Notes: a model not told the origin generated them from the sequence alone. A stretch of 64,000 bases of DNA from a bacterium D16-51 (GCA_003612285.1 RAYE01000006.1:52486-116485), one strand, 5' to 3'. Counted from the first letter of the stretch, positions 9,340 to 18,519 are shown. Numbers and translations: made by a program.

Positions 9340-9843
9340 ATGGACGAGAATTTTAAGGAGCAGGAGCAGATGGCGCAGGATGTAACAGGTTCTGCCGGCG
9401 CCTTTTCAGGGCAGGTCCAGGTTGAAGAAAAGCCGGTGAATATGGTGACAGGTATTGTCGGGGCTTTTGTTGGCGTATTGATTGGCGTAGTGCTCTGGAT
9501 TCTAATTTACCAGATGGGTTTTATTGCTGGAATTGCCGGATTTGTTATGATGATTTGTGCATTTAAGGGCTTTGAACTGCTTGGTGGAAGAATCAATTTG
9601 GCGGGAGCTGTGATTTGTGTTATACTGGTTTTGGTGGCCGTATATTTTGCGCATAATATTTCAGTTGCAATTAGCGTTATGCAGGAACTGGATACCAGTT
9701 TTTCCTCCGCATACCAGTCACTTTCTATGCTGCGGGATGAAGTCAGCGAATTTAATTCAGCATATTTGCATGACCTTTTGATTGGGTATGTATTGACATT
9801 AGTTGCAATTGTTCCATCGATAAAAGGTAAGATAAGGCGATAG
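9340..9843 (+). CDS. Small multi-pass membrane protein of unknown function
   Basis: Predicted inner-membrane protein of 167 residues. The start at 9340 follows AAGGAGG (with a long spacer). A polar N-terminus of about 40 residues is followed by three or four hydrophobic helices ('GIVGAFVGVLIGVVLWILIYQ', 'FIAGIAGFVMMICAF', 'LAGAVICVILVLVAVYFA') and, after a loop, a last helix 'LIGYVLTLVAIVP'. I do not recognise the family. It has its own terminator (9899-9934) and a palindrome in its leader, so it looks like a single-gene unit. Confidence 0.7.
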   Translation: MDENFKEQEQMAQDVTGSAGAFSGQVQVEEKPVNMVTGIVGAFVGVLIGVVLWILIYQMGFIAGIAGFVMMICAFKGFELLGGRINLAGAVICVILVLVAVYFAHNISVAISVMQELDTSFSSAYQSLSMLRDEVSEFNSAYLHDLLIGYVLTLVAIVPSIKGKIRR

Positions 9844-9898
9844 GCATTATGTACATAGGGACTTTTATGGATAGGAAATTACTGTAAAACAGTTGGTG

Positions 9899-9934
9899 GA
9901 AAAGGCAAAACATTGGTTTTGCCTTTTTGTGTTG
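9899..9934 (+). terminator. Terminator after the 9.3-kb membrane protein
   Basis: AAAGGCAAAAC and GGTTTTGCCTTT form a stem with a three-base loop followed by T-rich sequence. Confidence 0.85.
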
Positions 9935-9972
9935 TGCGCCATGGGCGCACTCTAACGGCAGGAAAACGCTGG

Positions 9973-10001
9973 TTGACAGATTAAACTTGCTGTTTTATAA
10001 T
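9973..10001 (+). promoter_or_regulatory. Strong promoter of the BlaI/M56 operon
   Basis: A consensus TTGACA is followed after exactly 17 bases by a consensus TATAAT. The 170-base leader that follows holds a repeat-type hairpin region (10047-10171). Confidence 0.85.
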
Positions 10002-10046
10002 ATGGTTTACAAGGTAAAGCAACTGATGCCGCAAAGGAGGTAAGGA

Positions 10047-10171
10047 ACTGTCCTAAGAGTGAAAAATATATTTTTCGCTCGGCAAGTTTGTGTCTGTGCT
10101 GCGGCACAAACATTGAAAGAACTTTGGTTCTTTTTATACAGCAAAGAGCAGTGCAGAAATGAGGGTAATCG
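10047..10171 (+). repeat. Dispersed structured leader, copy A (upstream of BlaI-like gene)
   Basis: Segments shared with the leaders of the ABC permease and ATPase genes (minus strand, near 22.5 and 23.4 kb) are a GTGAAAAATATATTTTTC hairpin, a TTTGTGTCTGTGC...CACAAA hairpin and a terminal GTGCAGAAATGAGG that includes the ribosome site. The spacing differs but the order is the same. Confidence 0.6.
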
Positions 10172-10581
10172 TGAAACAGGAAGTTCGGGTAACAAACAGT
10201 GAATGGTATCTTATGGAATGTTTATGGGAGGAATCCCCGAGGTCTTTGATGCAGATTGTGCCAGTGCTTAGTGAACGGGTAGGGTGGAGCAAGAGTACTT
10301 GTGCAACAATGGTTCGGAGAATGGCAGAAAAGGGGTTGATAGGGTATGAAGAAAACGGAAAAACAAAATATTTTTATCCAAAGGTTAAAAAAGAAGATGT
10401 CGTTGTACAGGAGACGCGCGATTTTTTGAAAAGAATTTACGACGGGAGCATTGGGATGATGATGAGTGCGTTATTGCGCCAAAATGATTTGTCAAAAGAG
10501 GATATACAGGAGCTCCGTGAAATATTGGAAGCAGCAGAAGCTAAAGCAGAGAAGGGGAACAAAAGAAAGAAGGGGAAATGA
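10171..10581 (+). CDS. BlaI/MecI-family transcriptional repressor
   Basis: Winged-helix repressor of 136 residues that should bind its own promoter as a dimer and be inactivated by the partner M56 protease. A GTG start at 10171 is chosen: AGGG lies 6 bases upstream and the protein then begins MKQEVRVTNSEW, as typical BlaI proteins do; the ATG at 10159 is less suitable. The motif 'GWSKSTCATMVRRMAEKGLIGYE' is the recognition helix and wing. The stop overlaps the M56 start by four bases, which implies translational coupling. No beta-lactamase gene follows. Confidence 0.88.
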   Translation: MKQEVRVTNSEWYLMECLWEESPRSLMQIVPVLSERVGWSKSTCATMVRRMAEKGLIGYEENGKTKYFYPKVKKEDVVVQETRDFLKRIYDGSIGMMMSALLRQNDLSKEDIQELREILEAAEAKAEKGNKRKKGK

Positions 10582-12116
10582 TGGAAGGCTTTTTGGAATG
10601 GATGCTGGAAGCTTCCTTACTGGTATTTCTGATTCTTGTAATCAGGAAAGTCTTTACGGGGAAAATCCGTTATGGGATAATATATGCCCTTTGGGGGCTG
10701 GTATTGCTGCGTTTTTTATTGCCGGGCAATATCATTGCAACGCCGGTCAGTATTGAAAATTTATTTTCGGCGGCATCAGGCCATATCAAAGAGGCTGGCA
10801 GAAATGTTGAAAAAGCAGGGGATAGAGGGGTTCTGGAAAAGGATCTTGGGCTGGCGGCTGGCAGTGCCATGGAGGGAGCAGGAGATGTAGATTTGGGAAT
10901 AAATGCTGCACAGGGAAAATCATTTACGCCTGCAGCAGATAAAAGAGGGAATATTCCATGGAAGCTTCTTTTGCCTGTACTATGGGCAGCCGTGTCATGT
11001 GTGCTTTTTTCCTGGTTTATTCTTTCTAATGCCAGGCTGCTTGGCCGGATGAAAAAGAGAAGGGTTTTTTATGGGAAAAGTGGAAATATAAATATATACA
11101 TAGTGAATGGAATCCAGAGCCCTTGTTTATATGGTTTTTTCCGTCCTGCGATATATCTGCCGTCTTTTGCTGTCTTGGGAGATGGAAGGGTCAGCAAAGA
11201 AGAACTGGGGCAGATTATTACCCATGAGTATGTGCATTACAGGCATGGCGACCATATCTGGGCAATGCTACGGATGTTTTTTGTATCAGCATATTGGTTT
11301 AACCCTTTTATATGGATTGCGTCTTCCTGTTCCAAAAAAGATGCGGAGCTTTATTGTGATGAAACAGTAATTCAGATATTGGGGGAAGAAAAACGCTTCT
11401 GTTATGGGGAGATGTTAGTGCGGATGGCGGGAAAGGCTGAATGGGGGGATTTTCGGTATTCTATGCTTTTGATCAGCAGAAAAGGAAAGGAAATGGAAAA
11501 AAGAATCCGGGCAATCAGCGGCAGGCAAAATTACCCTAAATGGGTGCTGGTTCCCTTATTAGCGGCATTGTGCCTTGCGGCGGGAATTACATGCAGTGCC
11601 GGGATGGCTCCTGCCGTGGCGCAGGAAGCTGCAGCGGGGGAATCTAGCCATGCTGTTTTGGATAACTACAAAGAGGGCGGCAGGAAAGAGGCAGCAATAC
11701 AAAGTGGAATAGAAGATACTCTGGAGCAGGAAGAATTTGTTTTGGCAGGTACCCCGGAAAAAGCATTTGATGAATACCTAAGTATTTTTACTGAAGCAGT
11801 CAATTCGGGCAATATAGATAAATTAGGTCAGGTGCTGGAGCCGGGAAGTGATATTTACCTACAGCAGTGCCGTTTGGTTAAAAATTACTATAAACGTGGT
11901 ATCCGTGAAAAGGTCAGGGCGTATTCTGTTTCAACAATGGAAATCAGCGATGGATGCACAGAAATTGATTCTGATGAAAAGATACGGGTTACTTACGCAG
12001 ATGGGAGTTCTAAAATTGTGAAACAGCAGTATTGCTATACTTGCAGGCTGTATACAGATGAAATGGGGACTTTTGGGTGGGTCATTACAGATATGCAGGA
12101 AATTCCTGAAATATAA
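10578..12116 (+). CDS. M56-family (BlaR1-like) membrane metallopeptidase with atypical C-terminal domain
   Basis: Membrane zinc protease of 512 residues, the expected signal transducer for the BlaI-like repressor. Several N-terminal membrane segments are followed by HEYVH (His216, Glu217, His220) with a downstream 'KKDAELYCDE' that provides the third zinc ligand; a last membrane segment lies near residues 325-345. In BlaR1 and MecR1 the extracellular C-terminus is a penicillin-binding domain. Here it is only about 130 residues, lacks any SxxK motif and starts 'TPEKAFDEYLSIFTEAVNSGNIDKL', resembling NTF2-like modules. The inducer is therefore probably not a beta-lactam. The NTF2-like reading is an inference. 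Confidence 0.85.
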   Translation: MMEGFLEWMLEASLLVFLILVIRKVFTGKIRYGIIYALWGLVLLRFLLPGNIIATPVSIENLFSAASGHIKEAGRNVEKAGDRGVLEKDLGLAAGSAMEGAGDVDLGINAAQGKSFTPAADKRGNIPWKLLLPVLWAAVSCVLFSWFILSNARLLGRMKKRRVFYGKSGNINIYIVNGIQSPCLYGFFRPAIYLPSFAVLGDGRVSKEELGQIITHEYVHYRHGDHIWAMLRMFFVSAYWFNPFIWIASSCSKKDAELYCDETVIQILGEEKRFCYGEMLVRMAGKAEWGDFRYSMLLISRKGKEMEKRIRAISGRQNYPKWVLVPLLAALCLAAGITCSAGMAPAVAQEAAAGESSHAVLDNYKEGGRKEAAIQSGIEDTLEQEEFVLAGTPEKAFDEYLSIFTEAVNSGNIDKLGQVLEPGSDIYLQQCRLVKNYYKRGIREKVRAYSVSTMEISDGCTEIDSDEKIRVTYADGSSKIVKQQYCYTCRLYTDEMGTFGWVITDMQEIPEI

Positions 12117-12303
12117 AAAAGGTGCGAAGCCTTTCCAGGCTCGAAAACACCTCGCCAGGTAAGGCTATAGTCGCACCTAAGAAGAACGCAAAACCAGCGT
12201 TCTTCACACTCAAATCGTCGAAGTTTCCTATCACATAAAAAAGGTGCGAAGCCTTTCCAGGCTCGAAAACACCTCGCCAGGTAAGGCTGTTGCCGCACCT
12301 TCT
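12113..12303 (-). repeat. Structured repeat, inverted copies 2 and 3 (tandem, one truncated)
   Basis: On the minus strand these match the 6426-6555 element. Copy 2 (12113-12240) is full length. Copy 3 (12237-12303) lacks the GAAGAACGC hairpin. Read from the CoA-transferase gene, both end in GGTGCG...CGCACC plus T-run, so they can terminate that gene. Confidence 0.75.
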
Positions 12304-12320
12304 TCAAAATCGGCATAAGT

Positions 12321-13664
12321 TTAACGTTTATTGCTCTGTCTCCAGATATGCATTTTTTCTGCTTCGGCAATCAATCCATCCCTGAAATCAGGATGTGCTA
12401 CGGATATAATTGCTTCTGCTTTTTGCCATGAGGACAACCCTTTTAAGTTTACAATGCCATATTCTGTTACAAAATAATGTACATTAGCACGGGTATCTGT
12501 AACGATGGAACCATTACTTAGAGTAGGGTTAATCCTGGATTTTACTGTACCATCTTTCTGGGTAAAGGTGGAGGACATGCAGATAAATGATTTACCGCCA
12601 TTTGAGAGGTAAGCGCCAAGTACAAAATCAAGCTGCCCGCCGGCGCCGCTGATTTGCTTTGTTCCGGCAGATTCTGCATTGATTTGCCCAAATAAATCAA
12701 TATCTACTGCATTGTTGATAGAAATAAAGTTATCCAGCGCAGAAATCTGGCGGATATCGTTTGTATAGTTTACAGGGGCGCTCATGCATTCCGGGTTATT
12801 GTCCAAATAGTCGTATAATTTTTGAGTGCCTGCAGCAAATGCATATGCCTGGCGTCCATTATCTATATTTTTCTTCTTTCCCGTAATTTTTCCGGCTTGC
12901 GCTATATCTACAAAAGCATCTACATACATTTCAGTATGTACTCCCAAATCTTTCAGGTCTGATTGTGCAATCAGGGAACCAACAGCGTTTGGCATACCGC
13001 CGATTCCGAGCTGGAGACATGCCCCATTTGGGATTTCTTCTACGATATATTTTGCAACAGCTTCGTCGACTGCAGTTGCAGGGGCGCTTTTGCCCATAGA
13101 ATCAATTGCAGGGTTGTCCCCTTCAACAATCATATTTACTTTACTGACATGGATAGATTCTTCAAAGCCTCCCAGGCAGCGTGGCATATTTTCGTTTACT
13201 TCTACAATGATAGTTTCAGCACGTTCACATACGGCGGCCATATGGGAAGCACTTGGCCCAAAATTAAAGAAGCCGTGTTCATCCATTGGCGCAACCTGGA
13301 ACATTGCTACATTAGAAGGGGTTTGGGAATCCCTGTTGTAGCGTGGAAGCTCAGAATAACGGATTGGGGCATAGAAAGAAAATCCCTGTGCAATCGCTTT
13401 TCTTTCAATACCGCCCATATGCCATGAATTCCATGCCATATGCTTTGCCGGCTCTTCAATCTTGAAAATTTCTGGCTGGTGCATTAAGATTCCCCCACGG
13501 AAATTGATATCCGTCAGTTCAGGCAGGCGCTTTGCCATCGCAGCGTCCAGTGCAACAGGTGTGGTGACACACCAGCCAAAGTCAACCCAATCGCCGGATT
13601 TTACTGCTTTTACTGCTTCATCAGCAGTTGTCAGTTTGTTTTCATACATAGTTTTAAAGTCCAT
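12321..13664 (-). CDS. but: Butyryl-CoA:acetate CoA-transferase
   Basis: Releases butyrate by moving CoA from butyryl-CoA to acetate, the last step of fermentation in acetate-using gut butyrate producers. At 447 residues it has the family length. Conserved segments include '[13 protein letters not shown]', '[17 protein letters not shown]', '[17 protein letters not shown]' and '[15 protein letters not shown]', where Glu245 is the expected covalent CoA carrier. The segments match the Roseburia-type enzyme better than 4-hydroxybutyrate transferases, as far as memory allows. The gene diverges from the butyrate operon across a 454-base gap, which suggests joint control. The ribosome site GGAGG precedes the ATG. 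Confidence 0.93.
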   Translation of the reverse strand: MDFKTMYENKLTTADEAVKAVKSGDWVDFGWCVTTPVALDAAMAKRLPELTDINFRGGILMHQPEIFKIEEPAKHMAWNSWHMGGIERKAIAQGFSFYAPIRYSELPRYNRDSQTPSNVAMFQVAPMDEHGFFNFGPSASHMAAVCERAETIIVEVNENMPRCLGGFEESIHVSKVNMIVEGDNPAIDSMGKSAPATAVDEAVAKYIVEEIPNGACLQLGIGGMPNAVGSLIAQSDLKDLGVHTEMYVDAFVDIAQAGKITGKKKNIDNGRQAYAFAAGTQKLYDYLDNNPECMSAPVNYTNDIRQISALDNFISINNAVDIDLFGQINAESAGTKQISGAGGQLDFVLGAYLSNGGKSFICMSSTFTQKDGTVKSRINPTLSNGSIVTDTRANVHYFVTEYGIVNLKGLSSWQKAEAIISVAHPDFRDGLIAEAEKMHIWRQSNKR

Positions 13665-13765
13665 AGTTTACCTCCATAAATATGCTGCCATTTGTTCTTT
13701 GCAGTTACTATCCACAGTTAAATCTACTGTTTGGGATGGCTGTAGATAATAACGTCCCTGTTTAT

Positions 13766-13794
13766 AAAATAGCACTTTTTAGGAATCTTTTCAA
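13766..13794 (-). promoter_or_regulatory. Promoter of but
   Basis: On the minus strand TTGAAA is followed after 17 bases by TATTTT, about 100 bases upstream of the start codon. Confidence 0.55.
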
Positions 13795-13840
13795 CTGGTT
13801 TTCTGTTGCAGTTACTGTTCGCTCCGTGACTGGTAACTGG

Positions 13841-13907
13841 TTGTATGAAAATGCCATAATTACCACGAAAATGAATACTGATTGTACGAAAATGTCATAA
13901 TTATCAC
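13841..13907. repeat. Direct repeat in the but-thl control region
   Basis: TTGTA(T/C)GAAAATG(C/T)CATAATTA(C/T)CAC occurs at 13841-13866 and 13882-13907. The 41-base period is close to four helical turns, so both copies face the same side of the DNA, as expected for paired regulator sites. Confidence 0.7.
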
Positions 13908-13957
13908 AATTTTATTAAATTTTTATGCCAAATTCACGAACTGGCAGTGAAAAATGC

Positions 13958-13986
13958 TTGATAATTTAGTGGATTTGATATATCAT
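13958..13986 (+). promoter_or_regulatory. Promoter of the butyrate operon
   Basis: TTGATA and TATCAT are separated by 17 bases, about 130 bases upstream of thl and just downstream of the paired direct repeats. Confidence 0.6.
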
Positions 13987-14118
13987 AACTAGTAAGGGCA
14001 TTACTATGGCAAAAGGCTGTTATCTGGTACATAAAAAAGGCGGATTCCGGCAAAACGTTAGTAATGCAAAAGACAGTTTTCTGTCAGTATATTAATCAAT
14101 TAAGGAGGGTTTTAAATT

Positions 14119-15300
14119 ATGGCAAAGAAAGTGGTTTTAGCGGGTGCATGCCGTACTGCAATTGGTAAAATGGGTGGAGGGCTCAGCACAACCCCGGCAC
14201 CTGTTTTAGGTTCGATTGTAATTAAAGAGGCATTGAAAAGAGCTGGTGTAGCAGCAGACCAGGTTGACCATGTTTATATGGGGTGTGTTATCCAGGCTGG
14301 TTTGGGGCAGAACGTTGCACGCCAGGCCTCTATTAAGGCAGGCTTACCTAATGAAACTCCTGCAGTTACTGTAAATGTTGTATGCGGTTCCGGGTTGAAT
14401 TGTGTAAATATGGCAGCACAGATGATCCAGACGGGCGATGCTGATATTGTAGTAGCAGGCGGTATGGAGAATATGTCTATGGCTCCATATGCTATGATGC
14501 AGGGACGTTTCGGATACCGTATGAACAATGGCAAATTAATTGATACAATGGTAAATGATGCATTATGGGATGCGTTTAACCAGTATCATATGATGATTAC
14601 AGCAGAAAACGTTGCAGACCAGTGGAAGCTTACCCGTGAAGAATTAGATGAATTTGCTGCAAACAGCCAGCAGAAATGTGAAGCTGCTATTAATGCAGGA
14701 AAGTTTGATGATGAGATTGTTCCGGTTGAGATTAAGACAAGAAAGGGCGTTACTGTATTTGACAAGGACGAGGGACCTCGTGCTGGCACAACAAAGGAAA
14801 GCCTTGCAGGATTAAAGTGCTGCTCTGGTAAAGAAGGCGGCGTGGTTACCGCTGGTAATGCTTCTGGTATTAATGATGGCGCTGCTGCAATCGTAGTAAT
14901 GAGTGAAGAAAAAGCAAAAGAATTAGGCGTTGAGCCAATGGCAACTTTCGTTGCAGGCGCACTCGGTGGTGTTGACCCATCTATTATGGGTGTTGGCCCG
15001 GTTGCAGCTACTAAGAAGGTTCTTGCAAAGACAGGCCTTTCTATTGATGATATGGATCTTATTGAGGCAAACGAGGCATTTGCTGCACAGTCTGTTGCAG
15101 TAGGAAGAGACCTTGGGTTTGACCTTTCCAAGTTAAATGTAAATGGCGGTGCAATTGCACTTGGACATCCTGTAGGAGCTTCCGGCTGCCGTATCTTAGT
15201 TACACTTCTCCACGAGATGGTGAAAAGGGATGCTAAAAAAGGTCTTGCTACGCTTTGTATCGGTGGCGGCATGGGCTGCTCTACAATCGTTGAAAGGTAA
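14119..15300 (+). CDS. thl: Acetyl-CoA acetyltransferase (thiolase)
   Basis: Condenses two acetyl-CoA into acetoacetyl-CoA, the first step of butyrate synthesis, in the cytosol. It has 393 residues, the normal thiolase length. Active-site residues are visible: the nucleophile Cys89 in 'VVCGSGLN', His350 in '[10 protein letters not shown]' and Cys380 in 'CIGGGMGCS'. The GASG motif is followed by Cys where Ala is usual, a small deviation. The AAGGAGGG site precedes the ATG. It is first in the thl-crt-hbd-bcd-etfB-etfA order known from Roseburia-type genomes. Confidence 0.96.
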   Translation: MAKKVVLAGACRTAIGKMGGGLSTTPAPVLGSIVIKEALKRAGVAADQVDHVYMGCVIQAGLGQNVARQASIKAGLPNETPAVTVNVVCGSGLNCVNMAAQMIQTGDADIVVAGGMENMSMAPYAMMQGRFGYRMNNGKLIDTMVNDALWDAFNQYHMMITAENVADQWKLTREELDEFAANSQQKCEAAINAGKFDDEIVPVEIKTRKGVTVFDKDEGPRAGTTKESLAGLKCCSGKEGGVVTAGNASGINDGAAAIVVMSEEKAKELGVEPMATFVAGALGGVDPSIMGVGPVAATKKVLAKTGLSIDDMDLIEANEAFAAQSVAVGRDLGFDLSKLNVNGGAIALGHPVGASGCRILVTLLHEMVKRDAKKGLATLCIGGGMGCSTIVER

Positions 15301-15426
15301 TATTGCATAAAGGATTTTTAAGGCATGGCTGTGCCATGCCGGTAAAGTCCATATGGCAGCGGTACAAAAAAGCAGAAAAGGCATTTTATAACACATTTAT
15401 CAAATGTAGAAAAAGGAGTATGGACA

Positions 15427-16221
15427 ATGGGTGAATTCATTTTATATGAAGCAGATGGTGCAGTTGCTACAATTACAATTAACCGTCCAAAGGCATTGAA
15501 TGCATTAAACAGCCAGGTTCTGGATGAACTGGATGCTGCCCTTGATGCAGTTGATTTAGATACAGTAAGGTGCTTAATCCTGACCGGCGCAGGGGACAAG
15601 TCTTTTGTTGCAGGCGCAGATATTGGAGAGATGAGCACATTGACAAAGGCAGAAGGGGAAGCCTTTGGCAAAAAGGGAAATGATGTTTTCCGTAAACTGG
15701 AGACATTCCCGCTTCCTGTTATTGCAGCGATTAATGGGTTTGCGCTTGGCGGCGGCTGTGAGATATCCATGAGCTGTGATATCCGTATCTGCTCAGAAAA
15801 TGCCGTATTTGGCCAGCCGGAAGTCGGTCTTGGGATTACGCCTGGTTTTGGCGGTACACAGAGGCTTGCAAGGACAGTTGGCGTTGGCATGGCAAAACAG
15901 ATGATTTATTCTGCAAGAAATATTAAGGCAGACGAGGCGTATAGGATTGGCCTTGTAAATGCAGTATATCCTGCAGAAGAGTTAATGCCTGCTGCAAAGA
16001 AGCTTGCAGATACAATTGCAAAGAATGCACCGATTGCAGTGCGCAACTGTAAAAAAGCAATAAATGACGGCCTCCAGGTTGATATGGACAAGGCAATTGT
16101 AATTGAGGAGCAGTTATTTGGCGACTGTTTTGAAACAGAAGACCAGAAAGCCGGCATGGGCAATTTCTTAGAGAAAGATAAAGAGAAGAAATTAAAAGTA
16201 GTCCCATTTAAGAATTGTTAA
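15427..16221 (+). CDS. crt: 3-hydroxybutyryl-CoA dehydratase (crotonase)
   Basis: Removes water from 3-hydroxybutyryl-CoA to give crotonyl-CoA. The 264-residue crotonase fold shows '[10 protein letters not shown]', the oxyanion-hole segment '[22 protein letters not shown]' (containing the first catalytic Glu) and '[19 protein letters not shown]' (containing the second). It lies 126 bases after thl in the same operon and has an AAAGGAG site. Confidence 0.95.
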   Translation: MGEFILYEADGAVATITINRPKALNALNSQVLDELDAALDAVDLDTVRCLILTGAGDKSFVAGADIGEMSTLTKAEGEAFGKKGNDVFRKLETFPLPVIAAINGFALGGGCEISMSCDIRICSENAVFGQPEVGLGITPGFGGTQRLARTVGVGMAKQMIYSARNIKADEAYRIGLVNAVYPAEELMPAAKKLADTIAKNAPIAVRNCKKAINDGLQVDMDKAIVIEEQLFGDCFETEDQKAGMGNFLEKDKEKKLKVVPFKNC

Positions 16222-16300
16222 TTGGGATGGCTCTGATATATCATTAATGTATCGGATGTATAAAATTTATAAAAATATAAATATATATGGAGGTAAAAAC

Positions 16301-17143
16301 ATGAAGGTTGGAGTAATTGGTGCAGGTACAATGGGTTCTGGTATTGCGCAGGCATTTGCGCAGACAGAAGGCTATGAGGTTTTCTTATGTGATATCAATG
16401 AAGAGTTTGCTGCAAATGGCAAGAACAAAATCGCAAAGGGATTTGAGAAAAGAATTGCAAAAGGGAAAATGGAGCAGGCTGCTGCAGATGCAATTCTTGC
16501 GAAAATTACGACTGGTACAAAGGAGATTTGTACAGACTGTGATTTAATCGTAGAAGCAGCTCTTGAAGTAATGGATATCAAGAAGCAGACCTTTAAGGAG
16601 TTACAGGATATCTGCACAAAGAAGGACTGCATTTTTGCTACAAATACTTCTTCTTTATCTGTAACAGAGATTGGCGCAGGGATTGACAGGCCGGTAATCG
16701 GTATGCATTTCTTTAACCCGGCTCCTGTTATGAAGCTGATTGAAGTAATCCGCGGAGAGAATACAACAGATGAAGTGAATGATAAGGTAATCGCTATTTC
16801 TAAGGAAATTGGCAAGACTCCTGTAGAAGTAAAAGAAGCTCCTGGTTTTGTAGTAAATAGAATCCTTATTCCAATGATTAATGAAGCGGTTGGAATCTAT
16901 GCAGACGGCGTTGCTTCTGTAGAAGGTATTGATACTGCTATGAAGCTTGGGGCAAACCATCCAATGGGGCCTCTTGCGCTTGGTGATTTGATTGGCCTTG
17001 ATATCTGCCTTGCTATTATGGATGTCCTCTATACAGAAACAGGCGACCCTAAGTACCGTGCCCATACTCTTCTGAAGAAGATGGTTCGTGCAGGCAAGCT
17101 TGGACAGAAGACAGGCATTGGTTTCTACGACTATAGCAAATAA
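16301..17143 (+). CDS. hbd: 3-hydroxybutyryl-CoA dehydrogenase
   Basis: NAD(P)H-dependent reduction of acetoacetyl-CoA to 3-hydroxybutyryl-CoA. The start at 16301 is set by GGAGG and by the Rossmann motif directly after it ('[15 protein letters not shown]'). The 280-residue protein carries '[10 protein letters not shown]', the catalytic-His motif '[13 protein letters not shown]', and a C-terminal domain ending '[13 protein letters not shown]'. It is the third gene of the operon; the gap after it (about 200 bases) is unusual and holds a repeat and a possible internal promoter. Confidence 0.95.
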   Translation: MKVGVIGAGTMGSGIAQAFAQTEGYEVFLCDINEEFAANGKNKIAKGFEKRIAKGKMEQAAADAILAKITTGTKEICTDCDLIVEAALEVMDIKKQTFKELQDICTKKDCIFATNTSSLSVTEIGAGIDRPVIGMHFFNPAPVMKLIEVIRGENTTDEVNDKVIAISKEIGKTPVEVKEAPGFVVNRILIPMINEAVGIYADGVASVEGIDTAMKLGANHPMGPLALGDLIGLDICLAIMDVLYTETGDPKYRAHTLLKKMVRAGKLGQKTGIGFYDYSK

Positions 17144-17165
17144 TGAACTGTAGATAATTAATTTG

Positions 17166-17193
17166 TTGACAGTTTCAAAGTATAATATATACT
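17166..17193 (+). promoter_or_regulatory. Possible internal promoter before bcd
   Basis: TTGACA and TATACT are separated by 16 bases within the hbd-bcd gap. It would let bcd-etfBA be transcribed apart from thl-crt-hbd. Confidence 0.5.
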
Positions 17194-17290
17194 GCGCATT
17201 AGATAGATTTGCAGTTATTAACTATAACGAAAGACTGCCAGCCATATTCTTTCTTTGGACAGATTGAAAATTCTGGCGGTCTTGAGTATA
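17187..17290 (+). repeat. About 105-bp structured repeat, copy 1, inside the butyrate operon
   Basis: It includes a TATACTGC start, a small AGTTATTAACT palindrome and a stem GACTGCCAG / CTGGCGGTC that closes a loop of about 30 bases. A second copy, clearly related over its length, lies at 21434-21541 in the same orientation. Confidence 0.75.
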
Positions 17291-17349
17291 AGTAAATCGT
17301 GTATTGATAAATGAGCAATACAAATATAGGAAAGGTGGTAAAGAAAGGC

Positions 17350-18519
17350 ATGGATTTTACATTAAGTAAAAAGCATGAGATGGCGAGACAGCTTTTCAAG
17401 GATTTCGCTGAAACAGAAGTGAAGCCTCTGGCTCAAGAGGTTGATGAGACGGAGCATTTCCCAATGGCTACCGTAGAAAAAATGGGAAAATATGGATTCA
17501 TGGGAATTCCGATTCCAAAGGAGTATGGCGGGCAGGGATGCGATATTTTATCCTATGTAATGTGCGTGGAAGAGCTTTCCAAGGTTTGCGGCACAACGGG
17601 CGTAGTTGTATCAGCACATACATCCCTCTGTGCTGACCCGATTCTTACATATGGTACAGAAGAGCAGAAAAAGAAATATCTTCCAGACCTTGCAAGCGGT
17701 AAGAAAATCGGTGCTTTCGGACTGACAGAGCCAGGCGCTGGTACAGACGCACAGGGCGTACAGACAAAGGCTGTCCTTGATGGGGACGAGTGGGTTCTGA
17801 ATGGCTCTAAATGCTTTATTACAAATGGTGAAGTCGGTGATATCTACATTATCATTGCATATACAGATGTCGTAGAAGACAAGCGTGGAAGAAAAGTTAA
17901 GAAATTCTCTGCATTTATCGTTGAGAAGGGAACGCCAGGGTTCAGCTTTGGGACAAAGGAAAAGAAGATGGGTATCCGTGGTTCTTCTACTTATGAGTTG
18001 ATTTTCCAGGACTGCCGTATTCCAAAGGATGCTCTTTTAGGACCTCAGGGGAAAGGCTTCCCAATTGCCATGCATACCCTTGACGGCGGACGTATTGGTA
18101 TTGCTTCCCAGGCACTTGGCCTTGCTGAAGGCGCACTGGAGAGGACAATTGAATATACAAAAGAAAGAAAACAGTTTGGACGTTCTATTTCAGCACAGCA
18201 GAATACACAGTTCCAGCTTGCTGACATGGCTACAAAAGTTGAGGCTGCGAGAAACCTTGTGTATAAGGCTGCCATGAAGAAACAGCAGTTTGCAGAGGGA
18301 CAGAAGGTATCTTACTCTGTAGAGGCTGCTATGGCGAAGCTTTATGCTGCTGAGGTGGCTATGGAAGTTACCACAAAGGCAGTACAGTTACATGGTGGAT
18401 ATGGATATATCAGGGAATATGATGTAGAGCGTATGATGCGTGATGCTAAGATTACTGAGATTTATGAGGGTACTTCTGAAGTACAGCGTATGGTTATTTC
18501 CGGTAGTTTATTGAAGTAA
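17350..18519 (+). CDS. bcd: Butyryl-CoA dehydrogenase
   Basis: FAD enzyme that reduces crotonyl-CoA to butyryl-CoA and, with EtfBA, couples this to ferredoxin reduction (electron bifurcation). The start at 17350 (MDFTLSKKHEMARQLFKDF) matches the family start and has AGGTGG upstream; the ATG at 17311 has no site. It has 389 residues with 'GAFGLTEPGAGTDA', 'FITNGEVGD', 'QLHGGYGYIREYDVERMMRDAKI' and the catalytic base in 'IYEGTSE' (Glu373). Confidence 0.95.
   Translation: MDFTLSKKHEMARQLFKDFAETEVKPLAQEVDETEHFPMATVEKMGKYGFMGIPIPKEYGGQGCDILSYVMCVEELSKVCGTTGVVVSAHTSLCADPILTYGTEEQKKKYLPDLASGKKIGAFGLTEPGAGTDAQGVQTKAVLDGDEWVLNGSKCFITNGEVGDIYIIIAYTDVVEDKRGRKVKKFSAFIVEKGTPGFSFGTKEKKMGIRGSSTYELIFQDCRIPKDALLGPQGKGFPIAMHTLDGGRIGIASQALGLAEGALERTIEYTKERKQFGRSISAQQNTQFQLADMATKVEAARNLVYKAAMKKQQFAEGQKVSYSVEAAMAKLYAAEVAMEVTTKAVQLHGGYGYIREYDVERMMRDAKITEIYEGTSEVQRMVISGSLLK

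Larger units (their letters stand above)
13665..14118. other. Divergent control region between but and thl (454 bases without a gene)
   Basis: It holds a minus-strand promoter for but, a plus-strand promoter for thl, a 26-bp direct repeat in two copies between them, and part of a dispersed repeat (TTACTGTTCGCTCCGTGAC near 13813, with a near copy at 58774). I found no convincing full Rex palindrome by eye. Confidence 0.7.

Noticed and set aside
12826..13427. Long plus-strand frames opposite the CoA-transferase gene
   Set aside because: They are antisense shadows of a clearly conserved gene and have no initiation signals.
13665..14118. Rex (redox sensor) site in the butyrate control region
   Set aside because: No convincing TTGTTAAnnnnTTAACAA-like palindrome is present; only a direct repeat is seen.
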